Shown piece after piece: positions 53,722-64,000 of a DNA stretch of 64,000 bases. A program made the position numbers and the translations under genes. The notes below the pieces were generated by a model, which ran no database searches, was not told the origin of the DNA, and saw nothing but the letters and a program-made list of their open reading frames with translations. How positions within the stretch are numbered: the stretch's first letter is position 1; every line of letters starts with the position of its first letter. The stretch comes from Romanomermis culicivorax (lineage: Eukaryota; Nematoda; Enoplea; Mermithida; Mermithidae): NCBI GenBank assembly GCA_963922205.1, contig CAWUHX010000166.1, forward strand, positions 248,001-312,000, given 5' to 3'.

Positions 53722-55391
53722 AATTGTATTCTAACAATGCCAGAAGGCCCTATCTACGTTCCTATCTTGTATGATAACATATTCACTGTTCTTTTAAACG
53801 TTATCTGTGAATGACCCATTTGTGTCTATCTGCAGACAGACTCAGATAGCATTTTTTAGCAAAAAAAGTTTAGCGTTCAGTACACTATCTACCAGTTAGA
53901 GCTTTATGCAAAACTGAAGTGTTATTAAATTGTACATAGTTGATTATAAGTTATTGTTGATGATTAATAAAATTTTTATATTTATTTTGTTTTATTTAAC
54001 TCTAACTGGTAGAAATCTATCGTACATTGTAAAACATTTACTGATATTTTAATCATTCCATGTATGTATCCAGATGTTTACTGCTAGTCATTGCCTTGCA
54101 AGGTAATGTGTGGTTTGTCAGATGATGAGTATCCATGCACAGCATAGAAATTCTACTGGGGGGTCAGCCAGGACAGGGGGTGGAATACACATTTTTTCAT
54201 TCTTGATAACGAAAAGAAATGTCTTAGAAAAGTTTTCTAACATCCAAGCAGCATATTCTTCAACCTATATTAGTCAGATATATGAAATTATTTGCTTAGG
54301 CTGAACTTTTTGAGTTTTAATTTTACTTTTTTGGAATCAAGTATGCTTTGTTCATAAAAATTGTTGAACAACAGCATTATTCCCATTTTTATGGCTTTTT
54401 TCTTCTCTCTAGTTCATTTTCCTTCATCATCATCTCAATCATTGCCAGGGTAGTCAAATCTGCTGGGGGTCAGCAAGAATCTGCTTTGGGTCAAAACCCT
54501 CCACATGCATGTATGATGATGAGCCCGAGAATTTACCTGAGGAGAACACTGCAGGTGAGTCATTTTATTTCAGATTTTTGTTATTTCATTTCTTATGGTG
54601 ATATTTATAATGGCTTAATGCTGGCGAAACTTGACACATTCCAAAATACTATGGATGGCAATGGCATTGATAATGTCAATCCACTCAACAATAACCCACA
54701 TATCCAACTGTTGATAACTGGCAATCTGGGTAAATAAGTACTATAATTTATGATAATTTGATGAGAATAATCAATGTTTAAAAAAATAAATGCAGGTAAT
54801 GAAGCAGAAAGTTATAATGAGGATCAATGGCCACTATCATATTTCAAAAGTAAAAATTGATTAAGTATGGTAATGCACTGATGTCTAAAAATATAACATT
54901 TTCAAAAAGGCATCGAAAGCATGGTGGGCAAACTACCCAGTTCTTATGGACCTTAATGTTGTTGTCGAGAATATGAGGGAGAATGAAGATGAGGACCCAA
55001 CATATTCACCTAGTAACAACAGTTTTCAATCAATTATCTCCTTGTCATAATATAATGAATCTTGTCATATTGATTCTTGTCATAATGTAGGTACTGCATT
55101 TGATGAAAATTATTTGTCTTTTCACAAAAATTTGATAATGTAAAGTAAAAGATGTACAAGTACTTGTTTCTAGAGATGACCCTAAGTGCAAATTTACATG
55201 GTGAAGCATTGAGCCAGAACATTCTATCTGCAATAAGCTGAAAAGGAGCAGCTATACTTTGATCATACATGCATGCTTTGTTAGTCATTTAATGTATGCT
55301 ATTATGTCAAAATTTCAAGTTAAAATCTTGAATACTGAATTTTTTACAAAGGTTTTGCATTCATCTTCATTTTCCTCGAAAGGCATTTTTT

Positions 55392-55709
55392 TCAGATAGA
55401 GCTTTCTGGCTCTAAGCCCTCAAACTGATCTTGTGTATCATTGTCAAGGACAATGCATTTGGCTGGATAGTTGCTGAATTCAGATTCAATGTAAATGATA
55501 ACTGGACCACGGGCTTGGATGATGGTGCTGTCGCTGATTCTGATCTGCCCATAAACAGGCAGAGTCAGTGTTTTGTTGTCGAAGACATGTTTCATTAGGC
55601 TGGACAAGATGACGGAGCATTGGGGACTGGTGTCCATTAGAGCGTTCACATTGACGCTGCTGATTTTGACGGGAATATGGGAAGTGGTTACTCGGATATA
55701 TTTTCTCAA
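55392..55709 (-). pseudogene. Retropepsin-like fragment of a second retroelement
   Basis: The 105-codon minus-strand frame has VNALMDTSPQCSVILSSLMK near residue 24, laid out like the D-T/S-G-A-x-x-S-hydrophobic active-site loop of retropepsins but with SP instead of GA. It lies downstream of the gag-like frame in element order. Confidence 0.55.
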
Positions 55710-56486
55710 AGTGTCAGTAGCTGATGGATCTTCATTGATGTTGCAAATAGCAGGGCCAACAACCCAAGGCAGTTGACCTTGAGGTTAATGGAATCCCAGC
55801 CAACTATGCAAAGTGCCATTCTGGTGGCAACATTGGAAGTTTTGGGAGATGCAGTGACCATATTCCATGTAGGTGTTGGTTGGAAGGAAGCGGCAACATC
55901 TGACGAGTGGGCCGTGGTATCGGCAGCACTCCTTGGTGGGGCCAGAAATCCATAGAAGTGTTGTTCAAGTGGTAATGGAGGTGCAGTAGGGTTGAAACCT
56001 GGCGTTATGGTGTGGCAATCACGATTGTAGTAGCATCCACAATTGTGTCTTCATTTGTCTGTTGTTCAAACATGGTTGTTGAAGGCATTATTGTTGAAAT
56101 GGGCATTGGGGTTGTTGTTGTAGGGAACCATTTGTCAATCAGGATTTTTGTTGTAGTTTTGATACTGTTTGTTTATTTGTTTGAGCCTGATACAGTCCTT
56201 GGTATTGTAAGTGGGTGTTTTATAGGCATCACACCACATACTAGAGAACTGAGTCAGCGGAAACAAAGTGTGGTCGTGGATGGCTGGTCTATTGTATTGA
56301 TCATGAGATCAGTTGCGGCTTTATGATGCATCACAATTTTGGCATTCATAGTTGTCATTTCTGTTATGTGGCATCGACAAGCAGGATATTCTTTCTTCTT
56401 GTTCATCTATATGATCGAGTATCTTTTGTAAAAGAATGACGGTTTTATCCATTGCAGAGCCGCTACTTAATTTGACATGATTTCTA

Positions 56487-57272
56487 TCAGATCTGTAGGC
56501 TTTTCACCACTATGACAGTGTTCAAAACATCTAGTTGATCGAGGCGAGGAAGCAATGTCACAGCTTCTGAAGCCACCTGATTCACCTTAATTGGTTGGTC
56601 AAAAGTGTCGATCTCTGATTTTGTGGCATTGAGCATATTACAAGCTTCGATGATAGCTGTGGCCAGTTGTTGGATATTTGTGAAACTCTCTGCTTCTTTA
56701 TCAATAGTGATTTGATAGAAAAGTGGCATTTTAGTTAGAAAAATTTTAATGATTGTTTGGTGCCAAAAGATTTGATCTTTATGTTGGTAAAGAAGTTGCA
56801 CATAGGTTAGGAAAGTGGCAGGCTCTTCTCCAGCTTCAGGGGCAATTGCAGCTAATTCACGTTGGAGCGTCATTTCATTACAATCAGGAGCGAGTTGGAA
56901 CATGAGCAGATGTTTCACTTCATCATATTGGTTGACATCTTGAATCATATCACTGGGGGCACCGCACGTGAGATGGCGGAGGGTGCTCATTTTGATATGG
57001 TTGGATGTATCATAGCCAAATTCATTTATGAGATGGATGAAAAGTCACAAAAGTTGTTTATTCTTTGTCGAAGCATCAATAATGAGCAGGTTTATATTGT
57101 TAATGATCATCTTGATTGGGCTGTCATCTTCGCGGTGCAATGAAGTCCTTGTTTTATGGATTGGGTAGCTTTGAGCATAACAGTTGTTAGGCAGATAATC
57201 TGAAAAACCAAAAGAGCGCGCCAGCCCAGGCAGTTGATAATAAGCAGCTGCATGGCCAGCTTCACTGTCCAC
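56487..57272 (-). pseudogene. Gag-like region of a second LTR-type retroelement
   Basis: The minus-strand frame contains YDEVKHLLMFQLAPDCNEMT, then EEPATFLTYVQLLYQHKDQI and a Cys-poor tail. Helical, Gln/Glu-rich composition and the position before a protease-like frame suggest a retrotransposon capsid. The upstream frame (57045-57272) may be its N terminus after a frameshift. No reverse transcriptase was found nearby. Confidence 0.5.
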
Positions 57273-57889
57273 TAGCCTCGTTTTAAGTACTATTCAGTTT
57301 ACACATCTTTTACTTTTACCTGAAGTGAAAATTCATAGCTTTAAGATTGTTTTCATTATTTCTTTGATGTGAAGCTAGCCAAATTTAAAACTTCAATGTG
57401 ATTCTATGAAGGTTTTCATGCATGGTCAAGGCCCACTAAAAAGAGGTGGACTAGTTTATTGGAAAATGCCCTGATGGTGCAGCTTGCTTGGATAGTTGCC
57501 AAGTTAGAAAATGGAGCGGAGTAGATCTCTGAGAACTTGGGTTAAAGTTTGAAAAATCCACTATTGTAATATTTGATTTTCATTCTTTCTCATTAAAAAA
57601 TTTTTTGTGTCTGATGAAAAGTATATTCTGTAGCTGAGTGCATCAGCTCACTTACCAACTATTGATGCACATAGCATGGGGGAGTAAACCCTCTGAGGCT
57701 CTAGATACTCCTGGCTGGTCTCCTGAGAAAGTAAGTTGACTCTACCCGGAATTTTTCAAAATCTAAAATAATGTGAAAAAATTGGGTTTTTTGACAAGAA
57801 TAAGTAAAAATTTAAAATTTTTTTGAAAATTCATTTTTTGCTCTCTAACTACCCCTCAAAAGTTCTTCCCATGCATCTATACTTCCAAC

Positions 57890-58051
57890 CATACATGTGC
57901 AGCTCTGAAAATTAGAAGGAGGGTGGTTACAGAAGGATTGGACCCTAGTTTGTTGAGACAAAAATCCCAAAAATTTTTTTCATACAGAAAGACTTCCAAT
58001 TTCAAAACTCTGGTGGTACACACCCTCCATATCACCCCTCATGCATGTATT
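57890..58051. mobile_element. Short MITE with CATACATG ends and CTTCCAAS duplication
   Basis: The left end CATACATGTGCAGCTC and the right end CCCCTCATGCATGTATT are inverted. CTTCCAAC (57882-57889) and CTTCCAAG (58052-58059) are an 8-base duplication with one mismatch. The ends resemble family A, but the body differs and is only 162 bases. Confidence 0.7.
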
Positions 58052-58059
58052 CTTCCAAG

Positions 58060-58842
58060 TGCACTGAACTATTTTACTTAATTTAGTTTCAATTCAACAG
58101 GAATCAACTGTGGTTGATGCATAAAATTTAATTCAGATTTTTTAGAGAAAAAGCTACAGCATGAAGTCTTCTTACAAGTAGATCAATTGTATGCCAATCA
58201 GTAAAATTGTACAGATGAGGAAAAAATCTGAAATTCAAAAATAAGATTGGCATTCAACAGGCGCTATGTGTATAATTTTTGTTTAATGTGACATACAATT
58301 CAATACAATGATGAAAAAGGAAGACATTAAAATTTCATGGCACAGAGCAGAGCAAGTTTGTCCATCACATTAACAAAGATGGAGATGACAATAAGTGAAT
58401 AGTTTTTCATATGTGGCTGCCTGATAAAATTTCATTTCATGTAAGATTTAACATGTATCCATTGAGAGACATAAGTTTGGCCATGATAATTGTGTCGAAA
58501 CAGCATATGCATGGCTGATTCAAAAGCATTTTAAAAGCATTTTTGTATGCTTTATCCTGTTACCCTGTTTGCAGGTAGTGCGCAATGACTGTAACCAAGA
58601 CCTGATAATCTCGAACAAAAAAGCAATCACCTCAGTTTCAGCTGTTGCACTAACATGTTAATGATATCAAACGTTTGCTATTATCTCAATATCATCAGGA
58701 TTAGCCCGATCTCGAGCTGTTGGGTTGCACTATTTTCTCATAAATTTTTTTATTTCTAAATTGAAAGCTAACCCTAAGCCTGACGTGAGGATTGTTAGTT
58801 ATGCAAGAAAATAATCTTGACATTGTATCTGAAACTGATGCT
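58060..58842. other. Stretch without recognised feature
   Basis: AT-rich, no frame over 60 codons, no repeat that I recognise. Confidence 0.45.
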
Positions 58843-58847
58843 TAGTG

Positions 58848-59096
58848 CTTCACACTTTGAAAATCTTATGGCCTGGGTACCCAGTCTCCACAGTACTCAT
58901 GTTGCCAGGTATTGTGTATACTCAACCTGAGTGCTATATTTAGGTACTCGAACATTGGAATATTTAAGTGTTTTACCCATTCAATATCTTGTTAGAAATT
59001 CAGGTGAACAGGTCACTTGAATACCTAAGTAGAACTGAAGTTTCATTTTTGAAATTGACCTGGGTACCCAAAATACCTGGGTACCCAGTGTGAAGC
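58848..59096. repeat. GCTTCACACT...GGGTACCC MITE
   Basis: GCTTCACACT on the left is mirrored by AGTGTGAAGC on the right; just inside lie CCTGGGTACCCAG on the left and CCTGGGTACCCA (twice) on the right. The interior is pentamer-like GGTACT/AGGTGAA sequence. No coding frame; duplication unclear. Confidence 0.65.
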
Positions 59097-59100
59097 AAGG

Positions 59101-60046
59101 CTGTGGATCAGCAAATCAGTCAATAAATTCAGATTATTCTCAGATTGGGCTAGAGTAACCAACTCTATGTTCTTGTTGTCCCTAATGATGCTCTTTCAAG
59201 CACAGGCATAAGCTGAAAGAAATAAAATGACTATAATATGCCAATCCGTTGATTCGGATAAGTCAGGGCTTACAATCCTATATTGGTATTGGTTTACCAT
59301 TTCTCCACATTTGAGTGATGTCAACCATTAGGTTGCATATAATTTTCATCCAGAAAAATTTTACTGTGGTTGATACAATGCTATGGGATGACAAAATGCA
59401 CGGAGCATTACAAAAGCGGATTTTTCAAACTTTGCCCCAAGTTGTCAAAAGACTAGTCTACTCCTTTTTCTAACTTGGCAACTATCCAAGCAAGTATATT
59501 CTTTTTTCTGCCCCATCGGGGCATTTTCCAGGAAACTATAGTCTGTTTTTTTGAGATGCTTGTAACCGAAAAAAGATGAAATGAAGTACACAATGCTTGT
59601 TCAAGTACCGCCCGTCCGCACACTATACTGTATCATGGGAAAGATCACAGCAATTAAAATTTGACGAAATTGAAGGCTATTTGTTAAGAAAAAAGTTGAA
59701 AATAATAGAAAATTTGTTGAACATGATTCTCATTTCATGAGAAAAAATTGAGAGTTAAGATCGTGATACAATTGGTGTGCTTTGGAAAGTTGAAACTCAA
59801 AATCCCGCGCATTGTGCTGCAGCACTGGTCATCATTTGCTTAGCTATCTCTGTGCAGAGTGACTATTTTTTTAGCCGTGCGAAAATCTTTTTGGACATTT
59901 CTCGCACTGGACGGAAATTATTGTTAAAAGATTTATCAAGTTTAGTTAGGAGTTTAATCACAGTTTGTAGCCGGTTAATCCATTCCTAACATACAGTCAA
60001 CAATGATATTCTTGGCACGAAACTTGCATGACCAATGTTTTTTTTA
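59101..60046. other. Stretch without recognised feature
   Basis: A 70-codon plus-strand frame at 59777-59989 has no motif I recognise. Nothing else is supported. Confidence 0.4.
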
Positions 60047-60189
60047 ATGAATGAATGAGTGAATGAATGAATTTGTTTTGATGCTATAATGCAAAGTACA
60101 TTGATTCAATATAGTTAAACAAACACAACGTTAAAGAAAATACGAAAGATTAGTAAATACGATATAACATTCGGAGGCTAAATGGGCAG

Positions 60190-61330
60190 TTATGCTTTGG
60201 TGATAAGCCCCTGACACAATTGTTTCAGATCGTAAAGTTCAAGTCGTTTCTTGAACAAATTCAAATTATTGCACAATTTAATTTCACTTGGTAGCCTGTT
60301 CCAATTAGAGCAAGCTCGGTTGGAAAACCAATTTTTCCTGGTTTCAGTACTGGAATAGTTTATGTATAAGTCATTATTTGTGTTAAACTTTTTTAAACTG
60401 TATGAAAGTATTCCATTTTTTCCTAGATTCAATGATCGATCGTGTAAAATCTTATAAGTTTCAATGAGATCAATTTTTATTCTTCTTTTTTCTAAAGACT
60501 CGAGTTTGAGTAAAGAAAAACGATTTGGATAGTTAAGTTTTTCTCTGGTGTTGGAAAGAACATTTCTAGTAAAAAGTTTTTGAATTTTTTCTAAACAATT
60601 TATATCTTGAACAAAGTAAGGTGACCAAATGAGTGAACAGTATTCTAGAGATGGTCTAACGTAAGTAGTGTAAGCTCGAATTAACACAGAAGGATCCTTT
60701 GATTGAAAAATTTTAAAAATTTGTTGAATTTTATAATACAGAATCTTTGTTATATTCTGAATATGTTTAGAGAATTTTCCATCTTCTGACATTAAAACAC
60801 CCAAATCATAACAAGTTTCGACAGGAGTAATTGGAACATTATTCAAGAGATATATATGTTTAGCGTTAGAATGACCTAAGTGGAGAACATTGCGTTTTGG
60901 ATAGATAAATTCAATTGCCAGGTTGTAGATCAATCGAAAATATTATTGATTGCTTTCTGGAGACAATTTGCATCATTGTCGTTATTTATTTCTTTATAAA
61001 TTTTGAATCATCAGCAAACATCAAACTAGTGATATCATTTGTAACTGATGACGGAAGGTCGTTTACGAAAATCAAAAACAGTATGGGTCCAATAACGGAT
61101 CCTTGGGGAACTCCGCTAGTAACCGGTTTTAAATCAGAATAGGAATTTTCAATATTTACTCTTTGTAATCTTGAAGATAAAAAAGCTTTTATCCATTTTA
61201 ATAAGTCCCCTTTGATACCTAATGAATGTAGTTTTATAAACAGTTCATCATGAGAAACAGTGTCAAATGCTTTGGCAAAATCGAAATAAATCGACTCATT
61301 TTTTGGCATCCATAGATTTTGTCCAATCAT
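60190..61330 (-). pseudogene. LINE reverse transcriptase, main part
   Basis: The frame from 61330 has [60 protein letters not shown] and FADDSKF, the last carrying the catalytic Asp pair. A frameshift near 60940-60985 leads into the C-terminal part (VETCYDLGVLMSEDGKF, AYTTYVRPSLEYCSLIWSPY, LESLEKRRIKIDLIETYKIL). Catalytic residues are intact, but the frame is not. Confidence 0.92.
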
Positions 61331-61534
61331 CGGTACAGTTAAGTAGTTGCTTACAAGTTGATAAGTTTGATCTAAAAATCGTATAAATAATTCATCAATT
61401 TGAACTTGATAATCGGTTCCATAACTTCACAGGCAACACAAGTAAGCAAAATGGGCTGAATATTTTCAACGCGATTTTTTGGTTCTTTTTTATGTATTGC
61501 GATTACATTTGATTTCAACCAGATTTCTGGTAAG

Positions 61535-61882
61535 TTATGTGTTCTGAAAGAAACTTCGAATATGGTGGATAACGGTTGCTAATTTTCTAAAAAGTAAAGA
61601 AGGGAACCCATCTAGACCAGCTGATAAACTAGGTTTCAAGTTTTTTAATTCTTTTCTAACAATTTCAACTGAAAAAGTACACGATTTTAGTTTGAAATCG
61701 TGAATTAAAGCTGACTTGCAATCACCAGGTTTATCCTTTGTGAAAACAGAAGCAAAATAGTTATTAAAATGTTGGGCTTTAGAAACATTATCTTCTATAT
61801 TTTTACGATCGTTGTCAAGTAGATTGGGAATGCAGTTTTTTACTTTCAATTTGGAATTTACAAATTTAAAGAAATTAGTCAT
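61535..61882 (-). pseudogene. LINE reverse transcriptase, N-terminal part
   Basis: The minus-strand frame includes KAQHFNNYFASVFTKDK and LKNLKPSLSAGLDGFPSLLF, matching the fxxvFt and SxGxDGIP blocks that open CR1-type RT domains. The frame is lost just downstream, between 61330 and 61535. Confidence 0.85.
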
Positions 61883-62167
61883 GTTTTTATTATCCAGTAT
61901 TTTGCTTTCAGTATTAGGTTTTTGGCTATAAGTATATTGTTTAATATCACGTAAACATTAATTATATTTCTGCTCAACATCCCCTACGTTTTCTTTCCAT
62001 AACTTGCATTTTTTCTTTAAAAGCGGTATTAAGTTCTTTAGGCGGCTTTCTAGACTTACCATCAGCTGATAGAGGAACATAAGCTGTTATTAAATAATTT
62101 AAAATGTCCGAAAAAACAACCCAAAAATCATTGGTATTAGAGCAATCAGAAAATATGATTGGCCAAT

Positions 62168-62890
62168 CTAAACTATCAAGAAATGAAGACATAGCATTGT
62201 AGTTAGCTTTAACAAAATTTGATCATTTGGCGAGCTGTTTTTCGAGGAATTTAAGTTGAGAATAACACGAATAGAAGCATGATCACTATTTGAAAAAGGT
62301 TCTAAGATTGAGTTTTCATACATAAGTTCGGTATTTGATGCAAAAACTAAATCAAGAACATTTTGATTTCTAGTAGGTTCTACAATTACTTGTGTCAGGT
62401 CGTTTTGATACATAGCGTAAACTAAAGGGAGTTCGTTGGGATCTGGATCAAGCCAGTTTATATTCGGTTCATTAAAGTCGCCAAAAATGAAAGTAGGGTA
62501 ATCTGACGAGCAAATTTTTTCAAACAAATCATAAAAGTGTTTCTTTTAAAGCTGTTGTTAAGGAGGGAGGTGAATAAACACGTGCAGTAGATGCATTTAA
62601 GTTAATATTGAGACAAATAAAATCGAAATTTTCTAGATTTTCCGATAGTTCAATTTGAGTTCAAAATGCTTTTTAATGAAACAAGCGACTCCGCCACCTC
62701 TCTCCCCATTTAGCCTGTCATCGTGAACAACGGTATAATTAGTTTTATTACATAAAGTAAGGCGTTAGTAACTGAGACATTTAACCAGGTTTCTGTGACT
62801 AAGATTATATCATATTCGTCTGTATTGAGTAAAAAAGAAAATTCAACTGCAGGAATGAAAATAAAAGCTTTTACCGGGGGCTTAATGTCT
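62168..62890 (-). pseudogene. LINE APE-type endonuclease, frameshifted
   Basis: Minus-strand pieces in order: TDEYDIILVTETWLNVSV, then NYTVVHDDRLNGERGGGVAC, then YPTFIFGDFNEPNINW and later EPFSNSDHASIRVIL. TETWL, RGGGVA, GDFN and SDH are the endonuclease signature blocks. At least two frame changes separate them. Confidence 0.88.
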
Positions 62891-63036
62891 CAGGCAGAAA
62901 CATTGGGAGAATTTTTCGGTTTATAATTATAATTACGGGTGAAACTACTAACCTTAGCACAATGGTTTTAATCTATGTAAAGGTTACTTTCACTCTTGGC
63001 TAATCTTCCTTGCAATTCAGCCTGGAGCTCTCTGGA

Positions 63037-63474
63037 TCATTTTCTCTGGAGGTACGATAAATCGGGGCGCGCTCGTAAATGTTTGTCAATCGAATTTCGG
63101 TGATTTTCGTTGATTAATTTGATGAAGGCGGCTTTTGATTTACTATTATTGCAACATACCTTGAGAAAGTGAGGCTTGTCATCATAGGTCGGGCCGTCAC
63201 GAAAGACCCTGGTTATGTCTTCGGGTCCTACGTCTTCGTTATCCGCCTTTTCGACGATGGCGCAAACTGCGACAAGATCATCAATGGTGTTGTTGACCGG
63301 AAGTCCGAATAAAACAGCGTTGGCCTTTTTTGTCTCGACTTCAAGAGCATCCTTGATTAACGCTTGAAGGTCGGCTGTTGCGTAAAGTGAATGAACGGGG
63401 TTTGCACCACTAGGAAAAACGGGAAATTTTATATTGGGAAACGTATTAAATGTACCTGAAGTTGTATTATTATT
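63037..63474 (-). pseudogene. LINE ORF1 remnant
   Basis: About 145 minus-strand codons lie without interruption between stops: SLYATADLQALIKDALEVET, NAVLFGLPVNNTIDDLVAVC, EDVGPEDITRVFRDGP, HFLKVCCNNSKSKAAFIKLI and RARPDLSYLQRK before TGA at 63037. The order (coil end, VLFGLP, VxRxG, PxLKVxxxN, RxDLS) is that of ORF1 proteins with an RRM-like fold in CR1/L1-type elements. No ATG start is visible. Confidence 0.75.
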
Positions 63475-63489
63475 TTATATATTCTGTAT

Positions 63490-64000
63490 TATGTATGTAT
63501 TATGTATTCTGCACAGTTCATACTTTTTAGGCTCTGTGCAAAATTTTTTTTTTGTTGATTTCTGCACTGGTGCAGAATTTTTTGAGTCACGTGTTTGCTC
63601 ACATTAGATACAAAAAAGATGCATTTTGGTGCATTTTAGAAGGTCATAATCTCAAAATTTTCCGGCGCGTCGCGCTGGTCATAACTATCATTTGTTTCCT
63701 AGCTCGGGCGTGGTTTTCAGCATGTCTGCCTTCATTTATCACTCAATCTTTAATAGTTTACATCATCTTAAATGTATCATCTCATGTTTTAATGGTAATC
63801 TTCAGTATGTTATCCTAATATTCAATGAAGATTCACATTTTTTCCTTGACACATTTTTTGAGGAGGATCAATACGTCAAGTCCGTAAACTTTTTGAAGCG
63901 ATTATTCCTTTCTTAACGTAAAATCAATCCAAAAGCTTCATGGAAGTAGTTTTCAGAAATTTCTCTTCTTACTCGTATCTTTTTGGCCAAGTTCATGAGA
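63490..64000 (+). repeat. Interspersed repeat region
   Basis: TCTGCACAGTTCATACTTTTTAGG-like sequence and a TTGATTTCTGCACTGGTGCAG block resemble 34541-34650; from about 63615 it matches 46425-46760. No gene is supported; short plus-strand frames here are repeat artefacts. Confidence 0.55.

Larger units (their letters stand above)
60047..63474 (-). mobile_element. CR1-like non-LTR retrotransposon (LINE), decayed
   Basis: Read on the minus strand: ORF1 remnant (63474-63037), endonuclease with frame breaks (about 62890-62170), reverse transcriptase (about 61880-60190), and a 3' tail of ATTC units (60075-60047). A microsatellite 3' end, an APE-type endonuclease and an RT C terminus of the type VRPSLEYCSLIWSP are typical of CR1/L2-group LINEs. 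It is long but broken by many frameshifts and stops. Confidence 0.88.

Noticed and set aside
60047..60075. Independent microsatellite of GAAT units
   Set aside because: It sits exactly at the 3' end of the CR1-like element on the minus strand, where such elements carry simple-repeat tails.

Overview
This is eukaryotic, almost certainly invertebrate, nuclear DNA: AT-rich, with long introns bounded by GT...AG sites and very dense in transposons. The only host gene I recognise is a T-type (Cav3, alpha-1 subunit) voltage-gated calcium channel on the + strand. The window opens just upstream of domain II and follows the gene through domains III and IV into the C-terminal tail. I place 24 exons between 144 and 40676, plus one further candidate exon at 44557-44659. 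The reading phase closes at every junction, and one isoform adds up to 5,010 coding bases (1,670 codons including a stop). The three visible pore loops carry E (domain II), D (domain III) and D (domain IV), the last three letters of the EEDD filter of T-type channels. Domain I and the 5' end lie outside the window. I cannot name the species.

The most striking gene-level feature is a pair of neighbouring exons, 17538-17667 and 17894-18050. They encode alternative versions of the same piece of domain II, from the end of S5 through the extracellular turret to the pore helix. One has three cysteines, the other five. Both have the same entry and exit phase, and joining them in series causes an early stop, so they must be used alternatively. 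This matches the mutually exclusive turret exons (12a/12b) known from snail Cav3, which tune sodium versus calcium permeability. The II-III linker also holds a probable 30-base microexon and a possible 45-base cassette exon. The 3' end of the coding region is ambiguous, because both candidate stop codons are formed by phase-2 splice donors.

The introns are packed with nested mobile DNA. In the 11-kb intron at 1426-12489 a Tc1/mariner-like TIR element (about 2050-8073) was split by a Ty3/gypsy LTR retrotransposon (2614-7860, minus strand), which was itself hit by a 438-bp hAT-like MITE (4198-4635). Next to it, a 2.3-kb hAT-like element (9167-11459) holds a palindromic foldback element that holds yet another palindrome. 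Other introns carry further copies of the same MITEs, a 2.4-kb hAT-like element, a 1.39-kb TIR element with an ACTCT duplication, and tRNA-related SINE copies.

From about 41 kb on I find no further confident host gene. The region holds a nested palindromic MITE (41095-41512), an AGCT-rich foldback, a 3.56-kb giant inverted-repeat element with a TAA duplication (45583-49138), tRNA-like and SINE fragments, a second gag/protease retroelement remnant (about 53.5-57.3 kb, minus), small MITEs, and a broken CR1-like LINE (about 60.05-63.47 kb, minus) with ORF1, endonuclease and reverse transcriptase remains.
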